From Cellulomonas shaoxiangyii (GTDB taxonomy: Bacteria; Actinomycetota; Actinomycetes; Actinomycetales; Cellulomonadaceae): a stretch of 64,000 nucleotides of DNA. The stretch spans positions 2,294,001 to 2,358,000 of the forward strand of contig NZ_CP039291.1 of assembly GCF_004798685.1 (NCBI RefSeq), read 5' to 3'. A program made the translations under genes and the position numbers. A model generated the notes under the pieces. It was not told the origin of the DNA, searched no databases, and saw only the letters and a program-made list of their open reading frames with translations. Shown in pieces: positions 24,793-34,600 of the stretch (within the stretch, counting starts at the first letter, position 1; every line of letters begins with the position of its first letter).

Positions 24793-26311
24793 CGCTCGCG
24801 CGCAGCTCGCGGACGACCGTCACCTTGATCTCCCCGGGGTAGGTGAGATCGGCCTCGATGCGCCGCGCGATGGCGGTGGCGAGCTGCGGCAGGTCGCGGT
24901 CCGTGACCTCGTCCGGCTCGACGACCACCCGCACCTCCCGGCCGGCCGCCATCGCCAGGGCGCGCCGGACGCCGTCGTGGCCTGCCACGAGCGCCTCGAG
25001 GCTGCCCATGCGCTCGACGTACTGGTCCACGTCCTGGCGCCGGGCGGCGGGACGCGAGGCCGAGACGGCGTCGGCCGCCTGCACGAGCACCGCCTCGACG
25101 GTCGCCGCGGGGACCTCGTCGTGGTGGGCGGCGATCGCGTTGACGACGGCGTCGGACTCGCCGCAGCGGCGCGCGAGGTCCGCACCGACCGCGGCGTGGG
25201 TGCCCGCGACCTCGGCGGTCAGGGCCTTGCCGACGTCGTGCAGGAACGCGCCGCGGCGGGCCACGTCGACGTCCGCGCCGAGCTCCGCGGCCATGACGGC
25301 CGCGGCCAGGGCGCTCTCGACGAGGTGCTCCAGCACGTTCTGGCCGTAGGACGTGCGCAGCCGCAGGCGGCCCATCGTGCGGACGAGGTCCGGGTGGAGG
25401 CCGTCGACGCCCGCCCGCTCGGCGGCGTCGTGGCCCGCGGCGTCGTGCCGCTCGTCGGCACCGGCGAGCGCCTCCGCGTAGGCCGCCTCGATGCGCTGCG
25501 GGTGGATGCGGCCGTCGGCCATGAGCGCCTCGAGCGCGACCTGGGCGACCTCGCGACGCTCGGCGTCGAACGAGGACAGGACGACCGAGTCGGGCGTCTC
25601 GTCGATGAGGACGTTGACCCCGGTGAGGGCCTCGAAGTGGCGGATGTTGCGCCCCTCCTTGCCGATGATGCGGCCCTTCATCTCGTCGGACGGCAGCGGC
25701 AGGATCGTCACGACGTGCTGGGCGCTCGTCGGGACGGCAAGGCGCTGCACGGCCGCGGTGACGATGCGACGCGCGCGGGCGTCGGCCGTGCGCCGCGCGC
25801 CCGCCTCGGCGCGGCGGACCTGGGCGGCGGCGTCGTTGGCGGCCTGCTCGGTGATGCGACGCGTCAGCTCCGCACGGGCCTCGTCCTGCGTGAGCCCGCC
25901 GACGGCCTCGAGCTCCTGGCGTGCCTGCTCGCGCGCCGTGGCGAGCCGCTCGTTGGCGGCTCGCTCCGCGTCGGCGAGGGTGCGGGCCGCGGTCCGCTCG
26001 GCCTTGTCGACCGTGCGGGCGCCCGCGCGCTGCGCCTCGGCGAGCGCGTCGGCCTGCGCGCGGGTCCGGCGCTCGAGCTCGCCGAGCTCGGACCGCTCCC
26101 CCGCGAGCTCGCGCTCCCGGTCGGCGATGCGCTGCTGCCGCCGCTCGGCGTCCGCCAGCAGCGCGCGCGCCTCGTCCTTGATCCGTGCCACGTCCTCCGC
26201 GGCCTGCCGGCGCCGGGCGTCGGCCTCCCGCCGTGCGACGAGGACGAGCATGAGCGCGACGAGGCACGCGCCGAGCAGCCCCACGACGATGACGATCGCT
26301 GCCTGCTCCAC
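24779..26311 (-). CDS. rny: Ribonuclease Y
   Basis: 510 residues. It is a membrane-anchored endoribonuclease that starts mRNA decay. An N-terminal membrane helix (about 5-25) is followed by a long charged coiled coil (about 30-190). A KH domain with GRIIGKEGRNI near residue 212 precedes the HD domain with HDVGK near 357. The GTG at 26311 has GGAGG four bases upstream and places the membrane helix at the N-terminus. Its occurrence beside recX and recA is usual in Micrococcales. The window also encodes RNase J and PNPase. Confidence 0.93.
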   Translation of the reverse strand: MEQAAIVIVVGLLGACLVALMLVLVARREADARRRQAAEDVARIKDEARALLADAERRQQRIADRERELAGERSELGELERRTRAQADALAEAQRAGARTVDKAERTAARTLADAERAANERLATAREQARQELEAVGGLTQDEARAELTRRITEQAANDAAAQVRRAEAGARRTADARARRIVTAAVQRLAVPTSAQHVVTILPLPSDEMKGRIIGKEGRNIRHFEALTGVNVLIDETPDSVVLSSFDAERREVAQVALEALMADGRIHPQRIEAAYAEALAGADERHDAAGHDAAERAGVDGLHPDLVRTMGRLRLRTSYGQNVLEHLVESALAAAVMAAELGADVDVARRGAFLHDVGKALTAEVAGTHAAVGADLARRCGESDAVVNAIAAHHDEVPAATVEAVLVQAADAVSASRPAARRQDVDQYVERMGSLEALVAGHDGVRRALAMAAGREVRVVVEPDEVTDRDLPQLATAIARRIEADLTYPGEIKVTVVRELRASATAG

Positions 26312-26481
26312 GTGCCCTCCCGGAACGGCCGGCAGAGCGCCGACGGTGCACCCATTGTCGCGCAGCGCGGGGACCGCTCCGGCACGCCGCACCGGTGCGC
26401 GCGCCCCGGACCTGCGGTGTCGCGCCCGCTCCGGGCGCGAGCGGGCCGCGTCGCAGCCCGCTCACGCCGCGCCCAGGTGGA

Positions 26482-26527
26482 GCAGGTGCGGCAGGTGCAG
26501 CAGGTGCAGCAGGTGCGGCAGGGTGCG
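26482..26527. repeat. 9-bp tandem repeat downstream of recX
   Basis: Four units of gcaggtgc(a/g) lie end to end at 26482-26517, with a degenerate fifth to 26527. They end two bases before the recX stop triplet (26529). The remainder of the 217-bp gap to rny (26312-26528) shows no gene. Confidence 0.8.
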
Positions 26528-26528
26528 G

Positions 26529-27020
26529 TCAGCTCTCCGCGTCGGACCAGGCGGGGCCCTCGTCGTCGGCGCCCTCGGCCGCCAGGGCCTCGCGCACGAG
26601 GCCGCCCACCAGACCCGGCGGGTACCCCTTGCGTGCGAGCGCCGCGTACGTGCGGCGCACGCGGACGTCCGTCGCGAGCGAGGCGGTGGTGCGCAGCTTC
26701 TTGGCGACGAGCTCGCGCGCGGCGTGCACCTCGTCGTCCCCGTCGACCTCCTCGAGCGCGGCGGCGGCCGTCTCGTCGTCGATGCCCTTGCGCCGCAGCT
26801 CCGTACCGAGCGCACGTCGCGACAGCCCGCGCTCCCGGTGGCGGGACCGCACGAGCGTCCGCGCGTACTCCTCGTCGTCGACGAGCCCGACGTCGGTGAA
26901 GCGGTCGAGCACCCGTGCGGCGACGCCCTCCGGGACGTCACGCTTCGCGAGCGCCTGCTCGAGCTGCGCACGGCTGCGCGGCGCACCCGTGAGCAGGCGC
27001 AGGACGACCGCCCGCGCCAC
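26529..27020 (-). CDS. recX: Regulatory protein RecX
   Basis: 163 residues from a GTG at 27020. RecX binds RecA filaments and modulates recombinase activity. The three-helix repeats typical of the family are visible (RSRAQLEQAL, DDEEYARTLVR, RRALGTELRRKGI). The conserved part appears to begin a few residues upstream of this GTG (acidic EPDHES). The frame is open there but offers no ATG, GTG or TTG, so the true start may be a CTG further up. It lies directly downstream of recA, with a hairpin between. Confidence 0.88.
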   Translation of the reverse strand: MARAVVLRLLTGAPRSRAQLEQALAKRDVPEGVAARVLDRFTDVGLVDDEEYARTLVRSRHRERGLSRRALGTELRRKGIDDETAAAALEEVDGDDEVHAARELVAKKLRTTASLATDVRVRRTYAALARKGYPPGLVGGLVREALAAEGADDEGPAWSDAES

Positions 27021-27080
27021 GGACTCATGGTCCGGTTCCGGCTCGGGTGCCGCGCTGCCACCCTCGGGCGGCTCGGGAGC

Positions 27081-27116
27081 GGCCCACCCGCGGCGTCGTC
27101 CCGCCGCGGGTGGGCC
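27081..27116 (-). terminator. Hairpin between recA and recX
   Basis: A perfect 15-bp stem (27081-27095 with 27102-27116) has a 6-nt loop and starts 23 bases after the recA stop. A similar intercistronic hairpin in E. coli lets only a small share of transcripts read into recX; the same role is inferred here. Confidence 0.7.
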
Positions 27117-27139
27117 CGCCCCGTCGCCCGTGCGCCGGC

Positions 27140-28165
27140 TCAGAAGTCGACCTCGGCGGGCGCGTCGACGCGCGGCCCGATGCCGAGCTTCTCCTTGATC
27201 TTCTTGTCGATCTCGTCCGCCAGGTCGGGGTTGTCGCGCAGGAACCGGCGCGCGTTCTCCTTGCCCTGGCCGAGCTGGTCGCCCTCGTAGGTGAACCAGG
27301 CACCCGACTTGCGGACGAACCCGTGCTCGACGCCGAGGTCGATCAGCGAGCCCTCACGCGAGATGCCGTGGCCGTAGAGGATGTCGAACTCCGCCTGCTT
27401 GAACGGCGGGGCCATCTTGTTCTTCACGACCTTGACGCGCGTGCGGTTGCCGACCGCTTCGGTCCCCTCCTTGAGGGTCTCGATGCGACGGATGTCCATG
27501 CGCACCGAGGCGTAGAACTTGAGCGCCTTGCCACCGGTCGTCGTCTCGGGGCTGCCGAAGAACACCCCGATCTTCTCGCGCAGCTGGTTGATGAAGATCG
27601 CCGTCGTGCCCGACGCGTTGAGCGCACCGGTGATCTTGCGCAGCGCCTGCGACATCAGGCGCGCCTGGAGGCCGACGTGCGAGTCACCCATCTCGCCCTC
27701 GATCTCGGCCTTGGGCACGAGCGCCGCGACCGAGTCGATGACGACGATGTCGATCGCGCCCGAGCGGATCAGCGTGTCCATGATCTCGAGCGCCTGCTCG
27801 CCGTTGTCCGGCTGGGCGACGAGGAGGGCGTCGGTGTCGACGCCGAGCTTCTTGGCGTACTCGGGGTCGAGCGCGTGCTCCGCGTCGATGAACGCCGCGA
27901 TGCCGCCGGCCTTCTGCGCGTTCGCGACGGCGTGGAGAGCCACGGTCGTCTTGCCGGAGGACTCGGGCCCGTAGACCTCGATGATGCGGCCTCGCGGGAG
28001 GCCGCCGATGCCCAGGGCCACGTCGAGGGCGACGGAGCCGGTGGGGATGACCTCGACCGGGGCGCGGCCCTCGTCACCGAGGCGCATCACCGATCCCTTG
28101 CCGAACTGGCGGTCGATCTGGCCGAGAGCGGCCTCGAGGGCCTTGGCGCGGTCCGGAGCGGGCAT
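27140..28165 (-). CDS. recA: Recombinase RecA
   Basis: 341 residues. It forms ATP-dependent filaments on single-stranded DNA for strand exchange and as coprotease for LexA. Walker A GPESSGKT has Lys72, and Walker B lies in [12 protein letters not shown]. The L2-loop region around [20 protein letters not shown] is present. No intein is found. The ATG at 28165 gives [14 protein letters not shown], typical for Actinobacteria, with GAGG upstream. A LexA box lies 178 bp upstream. Confidence 0.97.
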   Translation of the reverse strand: MPAPDRAKALEAALGQIDRQFGKGSVMRLGDEGRAPVEVIPTGSVALDVALGIGGLPRGRIIEVYGPESSGKTTVALHAVANAQKAGGIAAFIDAEHALDPEYAKKLGVDTDALLVAQPDNGEQALEIMDTLIRSGAIDIVVIDSVAALVPKAEIEGEMGDSHVGLQARLMSQALRKITGALNASGTTAIFINQLREKIGVFFGSPETTTGGKALKFYASVRMDIRRIETLKEGTEAVGNRTRVKVVKNKMAPPFKQAEFDILYGHGISREGSLIDLGVEHGFVRKSGAWFTYEGDQLGQGKENARRFLRDNPDLADEIDKKIKEKLGIGPRVDAPAEVDF

Positions 28166-28342
28166 GTCTACCTCGTCGTGTCGAGCAGCGTCGCGCTGCA
28201 CCTGCGGGAACTGGTCCTTGTGTCGCAGGCGACGGTATGCCCGACCACCGACATCCCGGCCGGACGCCCCCGACCCCTGCACGCGACGGGCTGCCGCGTG
28301 GGGCTGGGGACGGCTCGGTCGTCGTCACCTGCGTACAGCGTA

Positions 28343-28358
28343 CCGAACACCTGTTCGA
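28343..28358. promoter_or_regulatory. LexA (SOS) box of recA
   Basis: cCGAACacctGTTCGA matches TCGAAC-N4-GTTCGA at 11 of 12 defined positions. It lies between the metallo-hydrolase gene and recA, indicating that recA has its own damage-inducible promoter. Confidence 0.85.
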
Positions 28359-28374
28359 TCCGGCGCGACCCGCC

Positions 28375-29148
28375 TCACCGCGGCGTGTCGACCCGGGTCG
28401 CCTCCCCCGGCTCGAGCACCCGCGCGTCGCAGCCGGGCGCCCAGCGCCGGCACGCCGCCGCGAACGCCGGGCCGGCGCGGTCCATCCAGCCCGCCGGCAG
28501 GTGGCGCCCCCCGGGCGCGTGCAGCGTCCCCCAGTGCACCGGCACGGCCACCCGCGCACCCACGAGCGCGCAGACGCGCGCCGCCTGCACCGGGTCGAGG
28601 TGGCCCCCGGAGAGCCGCGGCCCCCACCCGCCGACCGGGACCAGCGCGACGTCGACGCCGGCGCCCGCGAGCTCGGGCACGCGCGCCAGCTCGGGCGTCG
28701 CGCTCGTGTCCCCGGCGAACCACACCGTGACACCCCCGCCGCGCACGACGAACCCCGTCGCGACGTTGGGCCGGTGCGGCATCGGCCGGTCCCCGTGCTC
28801 GGCGGGCACGGTGCGCACCCGGACGTCGGAGCCCGGTGCGGTCCACCAGCTGCCCGGTCGCACCCCGGTGCCGGCCAGACCCTGGCGCACCAGCCAGCGC
28901 GCGCTCGACGGTGCGGCGAGCACGGGGACCGGGCCGAGCAGCCGCAGCGACCCGGGCTCGGCGTGGTCGTGGTGCAGGTGCGACACGAGCGCGGCGTCGG
29001 CGCCGCGCCAGTGGGCCGGGTCCGGCGCACCGCCCCGCCGCTGCAGGAGCCCGGCCCGGCGACGCAGGAGGGGGTCGGTGACCAGGCGCACGCCGCCGAG
29101 GTCCAGCACCGCCGTCGCGTGCCCGAGCCACCGCAGCCGCAGGCTCAT
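28375..29148 (-). CDS. Metallo-beta-lactamase fold hydrolase (UlaG-like)
   Basis: 257 residues. It has the metal-binding HLHHDH motif at about residues 57-62, later metal ligands in AGDTSAT and a C-terminal HWGT. The overall form matches UlaG/NAPE-PLD-like hydrolases. No signal peptide is present, so it is probably cytoplasmic. The substrate is unknown; a phosphodiester or lactone bond is plausible for the family. The ATG overlaps the stop of the upstream phosphodiesterase gene (ATGA), suggesting a shared process. Confidence 0.8.
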   Translation of the reverse strand: MSLRLRWLGHATAVLDLGGVRLVTDPLLRRRAGLLQRRGGAPDPAHWRGADAALVSHLHHDHAEPGSLRLLGPVPVLAAPSSARWLVRQGLAGTGVRPGSWWTAPGSDVRVRTVPAEHGDRPMPHRPNVATGFVVRGGGVTVWFAGDTSATPELARVPELAGAGVDVALVPVGGWGPRLSGGHLDPVQAARVCALVGARVAVPVHWGTLHAPGGRHLPAGWMDRAGPAFAAACRRWAPGCDARVLEPGEATRVDTPR

Positions 29149-31334
29149 GACCGTGCCCCGCAGGCGCGCAGCCACGCGACGAGCTGGTGGTGGACGGCGT
29201 CCGCGCCGACGAGGACGCGTGCGCCGTCGACGTCCCCGCACAGCGCGTCGTCGACCTCCCACGCCGCCGGGTGCAGCAGGAAGGCGCCGTTCTGCGGGCC
29301 GCCGATCCCGCCGTGCGACCCGACCTGCCCCTCGAAGGCGTGCACCCGGCCGCGCGGGTCCACGGCCGAGACGAGCAGCAGGTCGCCGGAGCCCGGGAGG
29401 CGCGCGGCCCGCACCAGGTCCGACCGCGCACGTGCGGGGTACGCCGCCAGCGGGTCGGCCCCCGCGCCGTCGTCGCCGTCCGCCTCGAGCGCCCGCACGC
29501 CGTCGCGGCCGACGGCGACCAGTCCGTGACCGCGCGAGTCCGCGACGACGAGCCCGACCCCCGGACGCGCCGCGAGCCCGGGCACCAGCGCCGGCCACCG
29601 CTCCGCCAGCTCCTCCAGCACCGGGCGCCGGTCGTGGGCCGGGAACCAGACGAGCCCGAGGTTGCCGGAGCCGGCCACGACGACGTCCGGCACGTCCCGC
29701 CCCGAGCCCGTGACCCTGCCGTGCCCGCTGCGGTGCCCGCTGCCGTGCCCGCGGCCGTGCCCACCGTCGTCTCCCGCCGGCGCCCCGGCGCGGCCGCGGG
29801 CACGGTCGTCGCCGGCGTCGGGGCCGAGCACCACCGGGTCCCCCGTGCGACGCACGCTCGTGAGCAGCGCGTTGAGCGGCCCCCACGCCTCACCGCCCGC
29901 GCTCTGCACGCCGGCGGCGCCCGGCTCGGCCATGAGGGCGCGCACGGTCGCCAGCAGCGACCGGCCCTCCACCTCCTCGAAGGTCGGGCCGAGCGCCTGG
30001 CCGTGGTCCGACAGCACCACGACGTCGTAGGCGCGCGGCGCGGCGTCCGCGACCTGCTCGAGCAGGCGCAGCACCTGGTCCAGCCCCTCGAGCGAGCGGA
30101 GGGACTCCGGCCGCGTCGGGCCGGCGTGGTGCGCCACCTCGTCGTAGTCGACGAGGTCGACGTAGACGACGGGGTCGCCGCGGACGAGGGCGTCCGCCAC
30201 GAGCGACGTCGTGAGGTCGCGCAGCAGCACGTTGGTGACGGCGCGCAGCAGCACGTACCAGCCGCCACGGGACACCCGCGGGCGCACGTCGTGCACGCGC
30301 TGGCGCCGGGCCTGGTACAGCTCCTTGACGGCCTCGCCGACCGTCAGGACGACCGCGCGGCCGAGGACGAACGGACGCGCGAAGAAGCCGACGTACCCCG
30401 GGCCCGGACCGAGCCCGTGCCGGCGACCGCGGCTCATGACGAGGTACGACGACGCAGCGTCGCCGGAGAACATCGTGGACACGGCGGTCCCGCCGCCCGC
30501 CAGCAGCCCGCGCCCGTCCGTCAGCCGCTCCTCGACGAGGGCGGCGTCGTCCGGCCGGTTCGTCACGACGAGCCGGCGCAGGTCGCGGTCCCACCAGCGG
30601 AAGGCCGGGATCGCGTCGGCGGCACCGTGCAGGATGCCCGCCTGCGAGGCCGGGGTGGTCGACGGCACGCTCGCCCACCAGGGCCGGAGGCGGTGCGTGC
30701 CCTCCTCCACCCACCGCTGCACCGTCGGGGCCAGACCGGCGTCGACGGCGAGCTCCAGGACGTCGAGGCCGACACCGTCGAGCTGGACGAGCAGCACGCC
30801 CGCTGGCGGTCGGTCGCCGTCGGCGGCGTCGAGGGCCGGCACGTCGCCGCGGCGCGCTCGACGCCGCGCGCGACGGACCAGGTCCGCGACGACGTACGCG
30901 TTGTCGCTCGCGCCCCACGCCCACCGGCCCGCGGCCATCACCACCGCGGTGACGGCGAGCACCGCCAGCACGGACCACACCGACGTGACGGTGACACCAG
31001 GGACGAGCGTGAGCGCCGCGCCCACGACCAGCACCTGGGCGGCCAGGCCGGCGACGAGCGCACCGCCCGCGCCGGCGACCCGGGCGAAGGCCCGCAGGGG
31101 CCCGGCCAGCAGGTGGGCGCCCAGGCCCACCGCCGCGGCGGCGAGGAGCAGCGCCCAGGGGCTCGTGATCCTGACGTCGTCCACGAGCGCCACCGCGACA
31201 CCGAGGCCGACGGCCGTCGTCCCGACCGCGACGGCGACCTCCGCGACGTCCGCGACGTCCGCGAACCGGGTCCGGGAACGCCGCCGCGACGACGCGCTCG
31301 TGCCGGGGACCGGGGCGGGCCGCGGTCCCGGCAC
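29145..31334 (-). CDS. Membrane protein with holin-like N-terminus and alkaline-phosphatase-superfamily phosphodiesterase domain
   Basis: 729 residues. The N-terminus has about four membrane helices (residues about 30-135) resembling the mycobacterial four-helix holin family. A large phosphodiesterase/sulfatase-fold domain follows. Asp186 in QLDGVG is a likely metal ligand, Thr226/Thr227 in PSTTPAS the likely nucleophile, and SDHGQ a second metal site. Residues about 520-545 hold a Gly/His/Arg-rich insert encoded by 12-bp repeats. The GTG at 31334 lies five bases after the DUF3046 stop. The substrate is unknown, perhaps a nucleotide, phospholipid or wall-polymer head group. It is coupled to the metallo-hydrolase downstream. 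Confidence 0.72.
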   Translation of the reverse strand: MPGPRPAPVPGTSASSRRRSRTRFADVADVAEVAVAVGTTAVGLGVAVALVDDVRITSPWALLLAAAAVGLGAHLLAGPLRAFARVAGAGGALVAGLAAQVLVVGAALTLVPGVTVTSVWSVLAVLAVTAVVMAAGRWAWGASDNAYVVADLVRRARRRARRGDVPALDAADGDRPPAGVLLVQLDGVGLDVLELAVDAGLAPTVQRWVEEGTHRLRPWWASVPSTTPASQAGILHGAADAIPAFRWWDRDLRRLVVTNRPDDAALVEERLTDGRGLLAGGGTAVSTMFSGDAASSYLVMSRGRRHGLGPGPGYVGFFARPFVLGRAVVLTVGEAVKELYQARRQRVHDVRPRVSRGGWYVLLRAVTNVLLRDLTTSLVADALVRGDPVVYVDLVDYDEVAHHAGPTRPESLRSLEGLDQVLRLLEQVADAAPRAYDVVVLSDHGQALGPTFEEVEGRSLLATVRALMAEPGAAGVQSAGGEAWGPLNALLTSVRRTGDPVVLGPDAGDDRARGRAGAPAGDDGGHGRGHGSGHRSGHGRVTGSGRDVPDVVVAGSGNLGLVWFPAHDRRPVLEELAERWPALVPGLAARPGVGLVVADSRGHGLVAVGRDGVRALEADGDDGAGADPLAAYPARARSDLVRAARLPGSGDLLLVSAVDPRGRVHAFEGQVGSHGGIGGPQNGAFLLHPAAWEVDDALCGDVDGARVLVGADAVHHQLVAWLRACGARS
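29721..29768. repeat. 12-bp tandem repeats inside the phosphodiesterase gene
   Basis: Four units of the gtgcccgctgcc type (29721-29732, 29733-29744, 29745-29756, 29757-29768) encode alternating Gly-His-Gly-Arg/Ser residues. The copy number may vary between strains. Confidence 0.8.
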
Positions 31335-31339
31335 GTCGC

Positions 31340-31582
31340 TCAGCGGCCCGCGCGGCGCGGGGGCGCCTGCCGGTGCGTGTCGCTCCCCCAGCGCTGCGCC
31401 TCGGGCACGTCGAGCGCGTCGCACAGCGCGTGCCACACCGCGCGCGGCTCGGCGCCCCCCGCGAGCGCCTGCGCGCCCGTGCGGTTGCCGAGCGCGTCCA
31501 GGACCAGCTCGTCCATCATCAGGCGCCCCTGGACGGGACCGAGCACGTCGTCGACCAGGTCGGTCAGCTCGCGGTACCTCAC
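31340..31582 (-). CDS. DUF3046 protein
   Basis: 80 residues. It carries the family pattern: RELTDLVDDVLGP near the start, LVLDALGNRTGAQAL in the middle, then AVWHALCDALDVPEAQR. DUF3046 proteins are small, of unknown function, and are usually encoded next to recA in Actinobacteria; here two genes intervene. The GTG at 31582 matches the family N-terminus better than the upstream ATG at 31603. The last 14 residues are a basic Pro/Arg tail. Confidence 0.82.
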   Translation of the reverse strand: MRYRELTDLVDDVLGPVQGRLMMDELVLDALGNRTGAQALAGGAEPRAVWHALCDALDVPEAQRWGSDTHRQAPPRRAGR

Positions 31583-31668
31583 GCCCCCAGACTGCCACCG
31601 CACGCGCCGCGCAGCGGCGCGGGAGGACGCCCCGCGCGCATGTCGGACCCGGGCACCACAATGGCCCG

Positions 31669-34600
31669 GTGGTGCTCGACCGCTTCTCCGCCCCGACGCG
31701 CGACTGGTTCACCGGCGCGTTCGCGGCGCCCACCGCCGCGCAGGCGGGTGCGTGGGAGGCCGTCGCGGGCGGCGACCACGCGCTGGTCGTCGCGCCCACC
31801 GGCTCGGGCAAGACGCTGGCGGCCTTCCTGTGGGCGCTCGACGGGCTCCTGACGGACGCGCCGCCGCCGGACCCGGTGCAGCGCTGCCGCGTGCTGTACG
31901 TCTCACCGCTCAAGGCGCTGGCCACGGACGTCGAGCGGAACCTGCGCTCGCCGCTGGTCGGCATCCGGCAGGCCGCGACCCGCCGGGGGCGCGAGCTGCC
32001 CGAGGTCACGGTCGGCATCCGCACGGGCGACACGCCGCCGGCGGAGCGCCGCGCGTTCGCCACCACGCCGCCCGACATCCTCATCACCACGCCCGAGTCG
32101 CTCTACCTGGTCCTCACCTCGGCCGCGCGCGCCGGGCTGGCGGGCGTGCGGACCGTCGTGCTCGACGAGATCCACGCGGTCGCCGGCACCAAGCGCGGCG
32201 CCCACCTCGCGCTCTCGCTGGAGCGCCTGGACGCGCTCCTGGAGCGCGAGGGCGGGCCGGGGCCGGCGCAGCGCGTCGGGCTGTCCGCGACCGTGCGCCC
32301 GGTGGACGCGGTCGCGACCTTCCTGGGCGGTGCACGGACGCCCGCGGACGGCGGCCGCCGCGTCACGGTCGTGCAGCCCCCGTCGCAGAAGGTCATCGAG
32401 GTCGACGTCGTCGTGCCGGTGCCCGACCTCGGCGACCTCGCGTCCGCGGCGCGCGACAGCGGCCCCGCCGGCGCGGCGGACGACGGCGGGTTCGGTGAGG
32501 GCGACCTCGGCGGACGCGCCGACCGCACGCCGCGCGCGTCGATCTGGCCGCACGTCGAGGAGCGCGTCGTCGACCTCGTCGCGGCGCACCGCTCGACGCT
32601 CGTCTTCACCAACTCGCGCCGCGGCGCCGAGCGGCTGACCGCCCGCATCAACGAGGTGTGGGCCGAGCGGCAGGGCGTGGACCTGCCCGACCCCGGGACG
32701 CTGCAGCCGGCGGCCGCGCCCGCGCAGAGCGGCACGGCCGTGGGCGTCGACACGCGCGACGCGGCCACGATCGTGGCCCGCGCGCACCACGGCTCCATGA
32801 GCCGCGCCGAGCGCACGCGCACGGAGTCGGAGCTCAAGGCGGGTCGGCTCCCGGCCGTCGTCGCCACGAGCTCGCTCGAGCTCGGCATCGACATGGGCGC
32901 CCTCGACCTCGTCGTGCAGGTCGGCTCGCCGCCGTCGGTCGCGAGCGGCCTGCAACGCGTGGGGCGCGCCGGGCACCAGGTCGGCGCGGTCTCGCACGGC
33001 GTCGTCTTCCCCACCTACCGCGGCGAGCTCGTGCCCGCCGCCGTCACCGCGCTGCGCATGCGGACCGGCGAGCTCGAGGCGCTGCACGTGCCGACGAACC
33101 CGCTCGACGTGCTCGCGCAGCAGGTCGTCGCGATGGTCGCGGTCGAGGACTGGTCGGTCGACGACCTGGGACGGGTCCTGCGCCGCGCCGCGCCGTTCGC
33201 GACGCTCGGCGAGGCGACGCTGCGCGCGGTGCTCGACATGCTCGCGGGCCGGTACCCGTCCGAGGAGTTCGCCGAGCTGCGCCCGCGCGTCGTGTGGGAC
33301 CGCGTGCGGGACGTGCTCAGCGGACGGCCGGGCGCGCTGCGGCTCGCCGTCACCAGCGGGGGCACGATCCCCGACCGCGGCCTGTTCGGCGTCTTCCTCG
33401 CGGGCGACGGCGGCGGGTCGGACGTGCCGGCCGACGCCGAGCGCACCGGCGGGCGGCTGCGCGGTGGCAAGCGGGTCGGCGAGCTGGACGAGGAGATGGT
33501 CTACGAGTCGCGCGTGGGCGACACCTTCACGCTCGGGTCGAGCACGTGGCGCATCGAGGACATCACGCCCGACCGCGTGCTCGTCACGCCGGCCCCCGGC
33601 GTGCCGGGGCGGCTGCCGTTCTGGAAGGGCGACGCGCCGGGGCGGCCGGCGGAGCTCGGGCGCGCGGTCGGGGCGTGGGTCCGCGAGGTGCTGGCGCTGC
33701 CGCCGGCGGGCGCCCGCGCGCGCGTCGAGGGCGCCGGGCTGGACCCGTGGGCCGCCGACAACCTGCTGGCGTACGTGCGCGAGCAGCAGGAGGCCACCGG
33801 CCAGGTGCCCAGCGACACCGTCGTGGTGGTCGAGCGCTTCCGGGACGAGCTGGGCGACTGGCGCATCGTCCTGCACTCGCCGTACGGCGCCCGCGTGCAC
33901 GCACCGTGGGCGCTGGTGCTCGGCGCACGCCTGCGCGAGCGGTACGGCGTCGACGCCGCGGTGATGCACGCCGACGACGGCATCGTCCTGCGCCTCCCCG
34001 ACCTGCTCGACGGGGCCGGTGACCCGTGGGGCGACGCGCCGATGTCCGCGGAGGGGCCGGCCGTCCGCCTGGACGACCTGCTGCTCGACCCGGACGAGGT
34101 CGTCTCCTCGGTCCGCGACGAGCTCGGCGCGTCGGCGATGTTCGCGGCGCGCTTCCGCGAGGCGGCCGGCCGCGCCCTCCTGCTGCCGCGGCGCCGGCCG
34201 GACCGCCGCCAGCCGCTCTGGCAGCAGCGCCAGCGCTCGGCGCAGCTGCTGGCCGTCGCGTCCCGGTACCCCGACTTCCCGATCCTGCTCGAGGCGGTGC
34301 GCGAGTGCCTCCAGGACGACTTCGACACCGCCGCCCTCGCCACGCTCATGCGCGACATCGGCTCGGGCCGCGTGCGCGTGGTGGAGGTGACGACGCCCCA
34401 CCCGAGTCCCTTCGCGCAGTCGTTGCTGTTCGGGTACACCGCCCAGTTCCTCTACGAGGGCGACGCACCGCTCGCCGAGCGGCGCGCCGCCGCGCTCACG
34501 CTCGACCCGACCCTGCTCGCGGAGCTGCTGGGCCAGGGCGGCGAGTCGCAGCTCGCCGACCTGCTCGACCCCGAGGCGGTCGAGCGCACCGAGGCCGAGC

